From Terrimesophilobacter sp038243605 (lineage in GTDB: Bacteria; Actinomycetota; Actinomycetes; Actinomycetales; Microbacteriaceae): a DNA stretch of 64,000 nt. Below the pieces are notes generated by a model that was not told where the DNA came from, made no database searches, and saw only the letters and a list, made by a program, of their open reading frames with translations. The first letter of the stretch is position 1. The number at the start of each line of letters is the position of its first letter. The position numbers were made by a program, and so were the translations under genes. The stretch lies in contig JBBSQX010000010.1 of the NCBI GenBank assembly GCA_038243605.1, positions 1-64,000 on the forward strand, given 5' to 3'. Below, in pieces: positions 7,432 to 15,858 of this stretch.

Positions 7432-10400
7432 TTACCGCAGTTCAGCGAATTTATTCACGACGCTCTTGAGGTCGCGCAATCGCCTCTCGTACCGGATAGC
7501 GAGAACGATCAAGAGTGTGCCTCCGGCCGCCAGCCACAACCACCAAGGAACGGCAAGATAGGCGGCACGCAACTGGGGCAGGAAGGTTGCGATCCCGTGG
7601 ATGAGAACGATGACGACCGAAATGGCGAAGGGGGCCTGAAGTTTGCGCACGGCACTAATGATGATCACAGCGACACCCACGAGGCCGAGGATGACAACCC
7701 GCCACATGTTTTGGTCGCGGAAGGTTTCGATCAGTGAAGGCAGCAAAAGCAGTGTCACGCCAGGTGCGAGCCACAGCCAGCTTCGTGCGGCAGCAACCGC
7801 TCTCATGTGCATGGTTCCGGTGATGAGCAGGGCTAGCGCGATAGGCAGAGTGACGAACTCGGGCTCATAAATGGCGCCCATGGCTGATCCGAATATGGAC
7901 GCCAGTACGGCAAATCCGATGGCGATCCACCCGACCAGACGAGTGAAGGGGGCTTTGTTGAGAAGAAGAGCGATCACGTGCACGGCGGCAAACAGTATGA
8001 CGATGCCGATAACTCGGATCGGTGCGGTATCCGGTTCGTCGAAGGCCGGGAACTCCATAACCATTACAACAGTCATCGCGATCAGGCCGAGTATTTGACT
8101 GCCAACTTCGCGCATCCGGTTGGAGTCGTCTTTGCGTGGCAACGTTTGTCCGTATGCGGCGGCAATGAGACACGCGAAACCGCCGATAATCCATGCGTCT
8201 CGGGTTGGGTCTGCAATTGGGAGGTGAGAGGCGCGCCCGATCATTAACACGACAACACCGAGCGCACCGGCAAGGGCTGCTGAATCCCACCAGCGCTGGG
8301 CCGTGCGGCCACCCCTCACAAAACTCCCTGCGAGAACGAGCAAAACTGCGACGGCGGCGATGATGCCTGCACGCAGCGTGGTGCCGCCTGAGGCGTTTAT
8401 TGTCAGGGGCAGTACCGAGACGACGAAGCCACCCAAGGCGATCAGCGGGGCCGCTGTGCCACGTTGCTCTGTCTGGGTTGCCTTGTTCTTCAGGTTCACG
8501 CGTTCCAGAAGGAACGCGATGATCAGGAGCGACGCCGACAGTGGAAGTACGTAAGGCTCGACGGCCGTCACGTTGCTTCCAGAGAGCTGCCACCACAGGC
8601 CTGCAGTCGCCAATGCCAGTGCAAGCCATCCGAGGTATTTGCGCCAGGAAGACGAAGCGAAGAGGCCATCTTCGCTGATAGCAAGAAGAAGAACGGTGAC
8701 GGCGGCGAGTACGAGAACCAGCCAGGCGAATTCTCCGCCGCCGAGCACCGCCACTGACACTGAAGGAAGGGCAACGAGAACAACACCGATGTCGAAGGCC
8801 CAACGGGTGGTCTTGGCTGGCCTCATCATGGCAACAGTCAGCGACGCGACAGCGGTGAGAAGCGCAGAGATGACAGGAGCTATGGCGAGAGCGAGCGGCG
8901 GCAAGGCGAGCAAATGCGTGAGCGCCATGACGACGAAGAAAATCGCTGGGGCAATAACGATTGATGCGGTGATGCGCTCCAGCCGCAGGGAGGTTTCGTG
9001 CCGCAGTGCGACCCACATCACGAAACCGCAGAGAATGATGAGAGCAATAATCAGGCTGCTCGCATACTCGGGCAACAGCAGGGCGCGCAGTGTGACTTCT
9101 GAAACGTCAGCATACTTGCCAAAGTTATTGACGAGCGCGAGGGTGGCAATCACGGAAACGATGCCACCCAGCCACAACGTCACACGGCGGTCAAGGTGAG
9201 TGAACCATCTGCCCAACGGTGCGGCAGAGAGCACCAAGATGATGGCGGCAGCGATACTCACGAATTTGAGACCGTTGACAATGTCGATGCCGATCGAGTG
9301 ACGAGTATTGATCGTCAGATGTTGTGCGAGTGCATTGCTAGCGATGAGGGTAAGCGCTCCGGCGATACCGAGAAGGGCTGCCTTCACGATGGGTGATGGG
9401 GCGCTGAAGCGCAGAGCTACCAGAAGCACGACGACAGCAATAGAGCCGATCCACCACGTTGATGTGCTCGCCCAGCTCAGCAGGTACCCCCCAATCATGG
9501 TGGTGATTGCGGTGGCAAGAATGGGGGCGCGATAGGCGGGCAGAATCTTCGTGCGCATCCCGGGAAGGATGAGCAACAGAACTGAGATCGCGGCGAGAAC
9601 GAGCCAACTGGCGACCGTTACCCACACGATGGAGGGGATGGCGACTGCCGCAATAATCACGGCTGACATGAGCCAGACAATGAGAGGTCCGCGTTGCCGG
9701 ATGGTCTTAGCGGCCGCCCACGACAGGGTGGCCAATATTCCGACAACCGTGAGCGCCAGCACCGCCCAGCCATCGGAATCTATGGGAGTCCAAATAATAT
9801 CCGTCGGCCGCATCGACCACGTGTCGGTGAGGCCCCTCAGTGCGCGCCCGAAGTTTGCCAGCACGATGCTCGAGACGGGAAGGATCAGTGTGATGGCGAC
9901 CACGCCAGCAGCCGACAATGTCGCGATCGTACTGAACCGCTTCCACGTGGGGGCGCTACGAACGATGAAAGCTTCGAGAGCAAGAGTGACGACGGTGGCG
10001 GCGATGAGCGGCCCCATGGCATCGAATGCGCTTTGGTGTATCCGCAGAGCCGCGATCCCCACCGCGCTCGCCGCAATGATTGCTCCCGCGCTGGAGAAAA
10101 TGTAGCCGAACACTTTCACCGGAGGGGAGTGCAAGACGGGCTTAATGGCCCAGAGATGAGCGCCCGTGATCGCGGCAAGAGCGAAGGCGGCGATAGTTCC
10201 CGACCAGTCGGAGGTCGGCGCGACGACGAAGGCGATGAAGAACCCGGTGATCAGCGCGATGGTCGTGATGGTCAGGCTGATAATTCGTTCGGGTGTTTTT
10301 GCACCGCCGGAGTCTGGCGTCGTCGATGAAGGGCGAAGAACAAAGCGATGTACGAGTCCGGCCACAGCGATGGTGGCAAAAACAAAGAAATAGTGCGTGC

Positions 10401-11316
10401 CGTAGTCGGTGCCTCTCACAAGGCCGCCGACGAGAACTCCTACGCCAGGAGCAAAGGCGCCGAGCGCAACGATGTTTGGCGTGCGCAATCCCGACAACTG
10501 GTACCAGAGAATAAAGGCTGCCGCCGTACCAACGAGAACTGTGCCCCAATAAATGGCCGCATCACTGTTGGCGAGCCCGAAGTAGTCATTAGCGCGTAAC
10601 GCATAGGCGTCGCCATAGATAAAGACCACCGCCAGCGCCGCGATTCCCTCCCCAGTAGCTGTGAGTTTGTGGCGTCGAAAAAGCGTTGCCGCGACGATAG
10701 TGGCAATAGTGAGCGTCGCGATAATGATGGTGCGCCACGTGATGCCGTAGTTGACGAAGGCGTAGACGAGAAAGAAGATCGTCGCGATCGACAGCAGTGA
10801 TACGCCTACAGAAAGAATAATTATCTGAATGGTGGAGTTCTTACGACGTGCTACCGCTGGTTGCGCTGGCACGGGGGGCATAGGCGCGAATACCCCATGG
10901 GCAGACGACGGCTCGATCAGCGCGTGCACCTGCGCTGATGATTCACCCTGCGTCGTGGGGGCCGCAGGTGGAGCGAACTCGGGGCTGACAGCGGATGCGG
11001 CGGTAGTTTCTGCTGCGACAGCCTGAACTCCTGCATCGTGAACTTGAGTGGCCTGCGCTTCTGCGACCTGTTCGGTGTCATAGCGAATCCGGCCGATCAA
11101 GGCGAGGCGCGTGTTGAGCGTGGCAGCTGATGCGAGCGAGACATCGTGAAGTTCGGCGGCGATCGGGTGGTTAAGGTCAAGACCGCACGACTCGCAGACC
11201 TTGGTTTTGAGTGTGGTGAAACACGCGGGGCACTGGGTTGTGTTCACGAGGTCAGATGGCGTGCGTGGAAAAGAAACACGTCCGGCAAAACGGCTGAAGT
11301 CGATGTTATCCGCCAT
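7432..11316 (-). CDS. Giant multi-pass membrane protein with zinc ribbon (SCO7613-type)
   Basis: A 1294-residue membrane protein. Residues 1-60 include a zinc ribbon (CPACFTTLKTKVCESCGLDL, two CxxC pairs). Residues about 60-160 are a Lys/Arg-poor, Ala/Glu/Pro-rich cytosolic linker. From about residue 165 to the end there are more than thirty hydrophobic helices separated by very short loops, with a final basic tail. This layout resembles the family annotated from Streptomyces SCO7613; no enzyme motif stands out and no function is established. The ATG at 11316 is preferred over one at 11331 because GAGGGA lies 3 nt upstream. It is monocistronic. It could be a scaffold, transporter or envelope-stress sensor, but nothing in the sequence decides between these. 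Confidence 0.8.
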   Translation of the reverse strand: MADNIDFSRFAGRVSFPRTPSDLVNTTQCPACFTTLKTKVCESCGLDLNHPIAAELHDVSLASAATLNTRLALIGRIRYDTEQVAEAQATQVHDAGVQAVAAETTAASAVSPEFAPPAAPTTQGESSAQVHALIEPSSAHGVFAPMPPVPAQPAVARRKNSTIQIIILSVGVSLLSIATIFFLVYAFVNYGITWRTIIIATLTIATIVAATLFRRHKLTATGEGIAALAVVFIYGDAYALRANDYFGLANSDAAIYWGTVLVGTAAAFILWYQLSGLRTPNIVALGAFAPGVGVLVGGLVRGTDYGTHYFFVFATIAVAGLVHRFVLRPSSTTPDSGGAKTPERIISLTITTIALITGFFIAFVVAPTSDWSGTIAAFALAAITGAHLWAIKPVLHSPPVKVFGYIFSSAGAIIAASAVGIAALRIHQSAFDAMGPLIAATVVTLALEAFIVRSAPTWKRFSTIATLSAAGVVAITLILPVSSIVLANFGRALRGLTDTWSMRPTDIIWTPIDSDGWAVLALTVVGILATLSWAAAKTIRQRGPLIVWLMSAVIIAAVAIPSIVWVTVASWLVLAAISVLLLILPGMRTKILPAYRAPILATAITTMIGGYLLSWASTSTWWIGSIAVVVLLVALRFSAPSPIVKAALLGIAGALTLIASNALAQHLTINTRHSIGIDIVNGLKFVSIAAAIILVLSAAPLGRWFTHLDRRVTLWLGGIVSVIATLALVNNFGKYADVSEVTLRALLLPEYASSLIIALIILCGFVMWVALRHETSLRLERITASIVIAPAIFFVVMALTHLLALPPLALAIAPVISALLTAVASLTVAMMRPAKTTRWAFDIGVVLVALPSVSVAVLGGGEFAWLVLVLAAVTVLLLAISEDGLFASSSWRKYLGWLALALATAGLWWQLSGSNVTAVEPYVLPLSASLLIIAFLLERVNLKNKATQTEQRGTAAPLIALGGFVVSVLPLTINASGGTTLRAGIIAAVAVLLVLAGSFVRGGRTAQRWWDSAALAGALGVVVLMIGRASHLPIADPTRDAWIIGGFACLIAAAYGQTLPRKDDSNRMREVGSQILGLIAMTVVMVMEFPAFDEPDTAPIRVIGIVILFAAVHVIALLLNKAPFTRLVGWIAIGFAVLASIFGSAMGAIYEPEFVTLPIALALLITGTMHMRAVAAARSWLWLAPGVTLLLLPSLIETFRDQNMWRVVILGLVGVAVIIISAVRKLQAPFAISVVIVLIHGIATFLPQLRAAYLAVPWWLWLAAGGTLLIVLAIRYERRLRDLKSVVNKFAELR

Positions 11317-11555
11317 GGCTCCCTCGTTCATGATCGGTTTTAGGTTAGCGGGTTAGCGCCACTTCGCCGCAGGGCGCTGTGGAAAACTCCAAATTCTGCA
11401 CTCGGATGCTAGTGATGGGCGCGTGTCGACAGGCACTCGGTGTTGCCTCCGGCCGCAACGGCCCGCGGCCAACAGCCCACACTGCGCGGGTGTGGGCGCG
11501 GGCGAATCGCATCGCCAAAGCGATAGTCAAGCTTGAGGTTGAGCGCGCCGCACCG

Positions 11556-11846
11556 TTAGGCGAGGGAGAGGAAGAGTTTCTCCAGTTCTTCGGCCTGGTC
11601 GGTGCTCTGTGAATCAGGGCCTGCGAGGCACTCCCTGAGCGCAGTGGAAATCACGAGGTATCCGGCACGATCGAGGGCTTTTGAGACCGCCGAGAGCTGC
11701 TGCACTACGTCGCGACAGTGCGCACCCGTCTCGACTGCGGTGATCACGGCGGCGAGTTGGCCGTGCGCGCGCCGCAGCCTGTTGGCGATTTTGCGTTGCG
11801 CTTCTGGATCGTGTTGGACCGCTGCATCCGTTATTCCGGTTGTCAT
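11556..11846 (-). CDS. CsoR/RcnR-family repressor, CstR-like cysteine arrangement
   Basis: A 96-residue all-helical DNA-binding repressor of the CsoR/RcnR family, seen from RKIANRLRRAHGQLAAVITAVE and the following HCRDVVQQLSAV. In copper-sensing CsoR the ligands are Cys, then His 25 residues later and Cys 29 residues later. Here Cys44 and Cys73 keep the 29-residue spacing but the His position is Ala69. Loss of that His with both Cys retained is the arrangement known for CstR, which senses sulfane sulfur by forming Cys-Cys cross-links rather than binding copper. The ATG at 11846 has a GAGG site 5 nt upstream; an ATG at 11861 is possible. It is divergent from the Cys-rich gene across a palindromic operator. 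Family certain; sensed signal inferred. Confidence 0.88.
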   Translation of the reverse strand: MTTGITDAAVQHDPEAQRKIANRLRRAHGQLAAVITAVETGAHCRDVVQQLSAVSKALDRAGYLVISTALRECLAGPDSQSTDQAEELEKLFLSLA

Positions 11847-11870
11847 AGTTACCTCATTCATCCTGCGATC

Positions 11871-11892
11871 ATCATACCCCGGGGGGTATAGT
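11871..11892. promoter_or_regulatory. Divergent promoter/operator for CsoR/CstR-type repressor
   Basis: A perfect inverted repeat ATACCCC-GG-GGGGTAT spans 11874-11889, the kind of G/C-tract palindrome flanked by A/T bound by CsoR/CstR repressors. It overlaps a TATAGT hexamer on the plus strand (11887-11892), a plausible -10 for the Cys-rich gene, and a TATGAT hexamer on the minus strand (11871-11876), a plausible -10 for the repressor. One bound repressor could therefore shut both promoters. Binding is inferred, not shown. Confidence 0.7.
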
Positions 11893-11950
11893 AGCTATGG
11901 TGTCGTAGGGCATATTTTGTGGTGAAGTCGATTGATCTTTGGAAGGCGTT

Positions 11951-12139
11951 ATGTGTGGAGCAGTAAGGTGCCGTGTTTGCGGTAAGACCACCTGGTCTGG
12001 TTGCGGCCAGCATGTGCAAGAGGTGCGACGCACAGTTCCGGCAGCTCAGTGGTGCGGCGGAAAGCACACCCAAGCGCAGATCGATGAGTCGAAGGCTAAC
12101 TCGACTGGCTTCTTCAGTCGACTGTTCTCGCGCGGCTAA
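11951..12139 (+). CDS. Small cysteine-rich protein (MCGAV family), unknown function
   Basis: A 62-residue protein starting MCGAVRCRVCGKTTWSGCGQ. Five Cys (2, 7, 10, 18, 35) and two His (21, 39) could form one or two metal or sulfur sites. The N-terminal 35 residues resemble a short conserved protein found widely in actinobacteria, and the remainder is a polar linker ending in an amphipathic FFSRLFSRG tail. A GGAAGG ribosome site lies 4 nt before the ATG. The gene lies directly behind the CsoR/CstR operator, so it is probably the main target of that repressor. A role in handling reactive sulfur or a thiophilic metal is a guess from this context. Confidence 0.75.
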   Translation: MCGAVRCRVCGKTTWSGCGQHVQEVRRTVPAAQWCGGKHTQAQIDESKANSTGFFSRLFSRG

Positions 12140-12206
12140 CGAATGCTCTTATGTCCTCCTAAATGCCGACATGACGCGCGGTGCGTAAGTTGTTTGAATA
12201 GTAGGC

Positions 12207-12470
12207 ATGAATCGTGATGCACTTAAATTCGCGATGCTGGCTGGTCTGTTCGGCACACTAGTTGTTGGCTCGATTACCGCTCTCGCGTACCTCTGCACTG
12301 TGTGGTTTGAGCGTGGGCTGTTCGTCGGTGCAACTAGCGCCGGTGGCTCAACAGCGCCGGGGGAGAAGCTGTTGCTCATTGTGAGTGCGCTCGGGATGCC
12401 CGCTTTCGGCGCGCTCGGCGCGATCTTTCTCGTGATGTTCCTTCGGCGACGGCGGCCACAGCAGATTTGA
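12207..12470 (+). CDS. Small two-helix membrane protein
   Basis: An 87-residue protein with two hydrophobic helices (about residues 9-33 and 53-78), a short extracytoplasmic-type loop rich in Gly/Thr/Ser, and a basic tail (RRRRPQQI) that should face the cytosol. No family is recognised. The ribosome site is weak. Its stop overlaps the likely TTG start of the next gene (TTGA), which suggests coupling to the nitroreductase-fold enzyme and supports this being a real gene. Confidence 0.65.
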   Translation: MNRDALKFAMLAGLFGTLVVGSITALAYLCTVWFERGLFVGATSAGGSTAPGEKLLLIVSALGMPAFGALGAIFLVMFLRRRRPQQI

Positions 12471-12928
12471 TCTTCGCGGTCTACGATGGGGCCGTGCCGA
12501 AGGTTTACCGCGCGGGTGTGTGGCAGAGGGCCATCAACGCCATTTTTCGGCTGTTGGCCAAGCGTGGCAATGGAGCGCACTACCTGCATGTGTTAACGGT
12601 GACGGGTAGAAAATCTGGGCGCAAATATTCTGTTCCGGTTGACGTAATGGATGTCGATGGCATTCGATACCTTGTGGCTCCGTATGGTGAGGTGGGCTGG
12701 GTTCGCAACGTGCGAGCATCCAAGGTCGCGACTCTTCAGCGTGGCGCGAACGAACACGATTATGACGCGGTCGAAATGGAGCCATCCCACACGGTGTCGG
12801 TCATTCGGGAATACGTGCGATCTGTTCCGGTGACGAAGGCCTACTGGAATGTTAACGAACACTCCACCGACGCCGAGGTCATAGACGATGCTCAAAGCCA
12901 CCCAGTTTTTAGGTTGAGCCGTCGGTGA
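12467..12928 (+). CDS. Deazaflavin (F420)-dependent nitroreductase-family protein
   Basis: A protein of about 153 residues in the DUF385 / Ddn-like family. Diagnostic blocks are LTVTGRKSGRKYSVPVDVM, RYLVAPYGEVGWVRNVRAS and the C-terminal HPVFRLSRR. Members bind deazaflavin F420 in a split barrel and reduce quinones or nitro-compounds. The N-terminus carries an amphipathic helix (WQRAINAIFRLLAKRG) typical of membrane-associated members. The TTG at 12467, overlapping the previous stop, is used here; a GTG at 12494 preceded by GGGG is an equally possible start. Family assignment is solid, substrate unknown. Confidence 0.85.
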   Translation: MIFAVYDGAVPKVYRAGVWQRAINAIFRLLAKRGNGAHYLHVLTVTGRKSGRKYSVPVDVMDVDGIRYLVAPYGEVGWVRNVRASKVATLQRGANEHDYDAVEMEPSHTVSVIREYVRSVPVTKAYWNVNEHSTDAEVIDDAQSHPVFRLSRR

Positions 12929-13009
12929 GAAGAGGAATGAGGTTTCATTGACCAACGTAGCGAAACACTCGGTCACCTCAAGAAGTGTGCAGGCCGCACA
13001 CAGGGTGGT

Positions 13010-13204
13010 TTAGCCGCGCAACCGCCGCCAGAGCGAGCGGGAGCGGCGAGCGATCGATCTCCGGACCGCTCCCCAGAATTCTCGTGAACGATCACGGGCG
13101 GCGTCATGACGGTCGGCTTCCATCTGCCGCTCCTGCATGAACGCCTTAGCTCCTTCTTTGTTTCGAGCTCTGACCCACTGGCCATTTCCGCCTCCGGGAA
13201 ACAT
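13010..13204 (-). CDS. Small basic hypothetical protein
   Basis: A 64-residue, Arg/Glu-rich, probably helical protein beginning MFPGGGNGQWVRARNKEGAK and ending in a strongly basic segment (RRSIARRSRSLWRRLRG). It is chosen because a GAGGTGACG ribosome site sits just before the ATG at 13204, and because the mix of residues reads as protein rather than antisense noise. An in-frame upstream ATG at 13246 has no good ribosome site. No domain is recognised; the charge suggests nucleic-acid or membrane-surface contact but nothing more can be said. Confidence 0.5.
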   Translation of the reverse strand: MFPGGGNGQWVRARNKEGAKAFMQERQMEADRHDAARDRSREFWGAVRRSIARRSRSLWRRLRG

Positions 13205-13392
13205 CGTCACCTCATCCTCTTCGTTCTTCTTGGGTTCGCCCTCCACCGTAGTCGCGAACTTTCGGAGTTTGCTGGCCGTGCCGCTACGCGCGCCCCCGAG
13301 GCCGATTTCGACTCAAACGGCTGCCGTTTCGGGGGCATCGTCGTGACTCTCCATTCACTTGCCATTTAGAAAGTACATGCTAATCTGACGGC

Positions 13393-14289
13393 ATGATGGA
13401 TTCAGAGCACGCACGTGATCCAGAAAGTACTCGGGACATGGATGCCGCCACGGCGGCGCAGCTGTTGGATGCCGCAGATCGGGTAAGCGTGCGAGTGAAC
13501 GACGGAACCGATTTTCGCACGCCAGCTCTGATCCAGGGCTGGGGAGCTGCGGCGCTTTTCATCTACGTTACGGCGTTTCTCTTGTTGTTCACCGCGCCCG
13601 CACTTGACGGAGTCGAATCTGCGCACGGTACTACATTTGTGAGCACCCTCGTCATGGCGATCCTCGTCCAAAGTCAGCTTGTTCACGGTGCTCGCCATCA
13701 AATTCTCATTTCACTCGCCGCCCCGTTGCGGGGCTGGAAACTATGGCTTCAGCTCATCGGCCTCGCGCTCTTCATAGCGATAGCCGCAGCAAGCGTCTTC
13801 GGGGTGAAATTTGGTTGGTGGGTCAGCCTCGTGGTGGCGGTATGTATTACTGCACCTCTGGGTCTCGCCTCCCTGCGCTCAGCCCAAAACGCGCGAGGGA
13901 ACCCAGCGCGCGTGCCCCTTGTGTCACCACGACCGCCCCTGAGCAGATCAGCGCGGGTGATGACTGCCGGTCTCGGAGCCTTTTTCGGTGTTGCCGGCGC
14001 TGTCACTGCGATGCCGAATTTGTGGTCTTCGGTGGCTAACTTATTTTTGTTTCTTTTCTTGTTGCTCCTCATGATTGGCTGGAATGCCCGGTGGGGATTG
14101 CCCAGGCTTGGCTCCGAATGGGGGCAACGCCAGTGGGTCGGATACGGAGTCTCGTTCACGCTGTTGGTCGCACTAACCCTTGTGGTCGCAACGACCTCCT
14201 TGACTACCCCGTGGGTCGGAGTAATCGGCGGAATCTTGGTCGCCTTGCCGTTGGCGCTTTCTACGCTCCGCCTGCGTCGCCAGCGATGA
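13393..14289 (+). CDS. Multi-pass membrane protein of unknown function
   Basis: A 298-residue protein. Residues 1-48 are polar and cytosolic, containing a helix rich in Asp/Ala (AAQLLDAADRVSVRV). Six to seven hydrophobic helices follow between about residues 49 and 293, with a basic end (RLRRQR). No transporter signature is visible. Its stop overlaps the ATG of a winged-helix regulator (ATGA), an arrangement typical of a small membrane protein with its dedicated regulator. The ATG at 13393 could be replaced by the adjacent 13396. Confidence 0.75.
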   Translation: MMDSEHARDPESTRDMDAATAAQLLDAADRVSVRVNDGTDFRTPALIQGWGAAALFIYVTAFLLLFTAPALDGVESAHGTTFVSTLVMAILVQSQLVHGARHQILISLAAPLRGWKLWLQLIGLALFIAIAAASVFGVKFGWWVSLVVAVCITAPLGLASLRSAQNARGNPARVPLVSPRPPLSRSARVMTAGLGAFFGVAGAVTAMPNLWSSVANLFLFLFLLLLMIGWNARWGLPRLGSEWGQRQWVGYGVSFTLLVALTLVVATTSLTTPWVGVIGGILVALPLALSTLRLRRQR

Positions 14290-14630
14290 CCGACCAGGAG
14301 CTGAACCGCACACACCCGCGGCATCAACTCGATGACGCACTTCTCACACCGGTTCGATTCTCGATGATGGCAGCGCTTGCAGGTGACGTTGCGATCGAGA
14401 TCGACTTCACAACTTTGAGAAACATCATCGAGACCGACGACTCCGCGCTCAGCAAAGCCGTTTCTCGCCTTCACGAGGCAGGCTACCTGACTGTGCGAAA
14501 AGGTTACGTTGCGAACAAGCCTCGAACGTGGCTTAAGGCAACACCTGCCGGAGTTGCCGCGCTTGGTATTCACAGCGCAGCCCTCCAGGCAATAGTTGGC
14601 GGCGCAATTTCGCACCAGCCACAGTCTTAG
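14286..14630 (+). CDS. Winged-helix transcriptional regulator
   Basis: A 114-residue one-domain DNA-binding protein. The pattern LLTPVRFSMMAALAG, then IEIDFTTLRNIIETDDSALSKAVSRLHEAGYL, then VRKGYVANKPRTWLKATPAG matches the winged-helix regulators with a MarR/ArsR-like single domain used for transcript control. The recognition helix is TDDSALSKAVSRLHEAG and the wing is around YVANKPRTW. No metal-binding Cys or His cluster is present. Translation is coupled to the preceding membrane protein gene by a four-base overlap, so it probably controls that two-gene operon. Its 3' end overlaps the stop of the VOC remnant on the other strand. Confidence 0.85.
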   Translation: MTDQELNRTHPRHQLDDALLTPVRFSMMAALAGDVAIEIDFTTLRNIIETDDSALSKAVSRLHEAGYLTVRKGYVANKPRTWLKATPAGVAALGIHSAALQAIVGGAISHQPQS

Positions 14631-14783
14631 GCGCGGTCGTGGAGGGTGGTTTGGTAGCCGTCGGGGTCGGCGAAGGTGAACGTGCGACCGAACGGGCCAT
14701 CGATCGGGGCGGAAACAATGGTCTTTCCATCCGAGACGAGAGCGTCGTGAATGGCCTGAACATCGGTGGCCTCGAGCTCCCTA
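14627..14783 (-). pseudogene. 3' remnant of a glyoxalase/VOC-family gene
   Basis: On the reverse strand, 50 codons read ELEATDVQAIHDALVSDGKT ... GPFGRTFTFADPDGYQ and end in TAA at 14627. This is the C-terminal half of a VOC (glyoxalase/bleomycin-resistance) domain, with the usual F.DPDG strand. Upstream of the Glu-Leu-Glu the homology stops abruptly near 14780 and no start codon or N-terminal half exists; the sequence there becomes the 5' part of a MarR gene on the opposite strand. A deletion joining two unrelated genes explains both truncations. Confidence 0.7.
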
Positions 14784-15176
14784 CGCGCTGCCATGGAGGC
14801 AGCGCTACGGCCGCTAAGGATGACCGTGGCGCACTACTCCTGCCTTGAGCTACTCTCGCAGCGTCCTGGCATGTCGGGCTCCGAGCTCGCGCGAGGAGTC
14901 TTCGTGACGCGGCAGTCGATGAACGTACTGCTACAAGCCTTGGAACGAGACGGCTCCGTGACCCGGCCGGTAGAGGCTCGCGTTGGAAAAGTTCTTCCCA
15001 CGCGGCTGACTACGCTCGGTCGACGAAACCTCGCGACGGCGACCGTTGCGGTGCGATCCGTCGAAACTAGAATGCTGCGCGGGATGACGCAGGCAGAGCA
15101 ATCCGCTGCCGTCAAAATCCTGCAGAGCATGACCCTTTCCCTTCGTAACGACAATGCGAGTGAATTGCTGCGATAG
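14766..15176 (+). CDS. MarR-family regulator, probably N-terminally truncated
   Basis: A MarR-type winged-helix regulator: LRPLRMTVAHYSCLELLSQ, then SGSELARGVFVTRQSMNVLLQALERDGSV, then the wing and the C-terminal dimer helix with LRGMTQAEQSAAVKILQSM. Intact MarR proteins carry another 10-25 residues before the LRAAM..ALRPL helix. Here that helix begins exactly where the opposite-strand VOC remnant ends, so the native start was probably lost. In-frame GTG 14766, ATG 14793 and ATG 14820 could still start translation, but none has a clear ribosome site. It may be a live shortened regulator or a fresh pseudogene. It precedes the SRPBCC gene. Confidence 0.65.
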   Translation: MASSSLRAAMEAALRPLRMTVAHYSCLELLSQRPGMSGSELARGVFVTRQSMNVLLQALERDGSVTRPVEARVGKVLPTRLTTLGRRNLATATVAVRSVETRMLRGMTQAEQSAAVKILQSMTLSLRNDNASELLR

Positions 15177-15261
15177 GTGCCCAAGCTGGTTGATATTTGA
15201 TCCGTTATCGCAACGCCAACCACTTGGCACTCTCATTACCCAACAAGCAGAAGGACATCGC

Positions 15262-15747
15262 ATGAATGCCAATGCCACCGGACGACACGAGCACCGCGAC
15301 GGTCAAAACCTTGTCGTACTCACTCGCACATTTAGCGCACCAATCGCCGACGTCTGGGCGGCGGTCACAGAATCGGACAGGCTCGGCAGATGGATAGGAA
15401 CGTGGTCCGGAGAACCGACATCGGGCTCGGTGCAGTTCCGGATGGTCGCGGAAGGCGATGACGTTTCCGAGCAGACCTATGACATCCGTGCGTGTGAACC
15501 TCCGCACTGCCTGGCGGTTCAGATGGACTACGAGGGCGGCTCGTGGGAGCTCGGTCTCGAACTCGCTGAGCACGAAGGCGTAACGACGTTGGAGTTCACC
15601 CAAGTGATCTCCGATCCGACCATCTTGGAGAGCGTTGGGCCGGGCTGGGAGTACTATCTCGACCGTCTAGTCGCCGCAGAGACGGGTGGTGATCCCTCGT
15701 CAATCGACTTCGAGCGTGACTACTACCCGGCGCTCAGCGACCACTAG
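15262..15747 (+). CDS. SRPBCC / AHSA1-like domain protein
   Basis: A 161-residue START-like (helix-grip) protein of the AHSA1 type. Signatures are VLTRTFSAPIADVWAAVTESDRLGRWIG at the N-terminus, where most family members have the same RTF.AP...VW pattern, and the C-terminal GWEYYLDRLVA helix that closes the hydrophobic cavity. Family members bind small hydrophobic ligands, and many actinobacterial copies sit beside MarR or ArsR regulators, as here. The ATG at 15262 has AGAAGGA 6-7 nt upstream; the longer open frame from 15154 has no support. Ligand unknown. Confidence 0.87.
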   Translation: MNANATGRHEHRDGQNLVVLTRTFSAPIADVWAAVTESDRLGRWIGTWSGEPTSGSVQFRMVAEGDDVSEQTYDIRACEPPHCLAVQMDYEGGSWELGLELAEHEGVTTLEFTQVISDPTILESVGPGWEYYLDRLVAAETGGDPSSIDFERDYYPALSDH

Positions 15748-15858
15748 TCCAACCTCTTTCCTGACGGACAGTAGCCGAATCAGCCCTTCCGGCAGGCTTG
15801 GTGACGAGCGCGACGAACCGACTCCGTCGCCTGATCACAGATTTCGCAAGACGATCCC

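Noticed and set aside
8573..9199. Long plus-strand open frames opposite the giant membrane protein gene
   Set aside because: They are rich in Arg/Ser/Thr from reading a hydrophobic gene backwards, lack ribosome sites, and conflict with the continuous membrane-protein frame.
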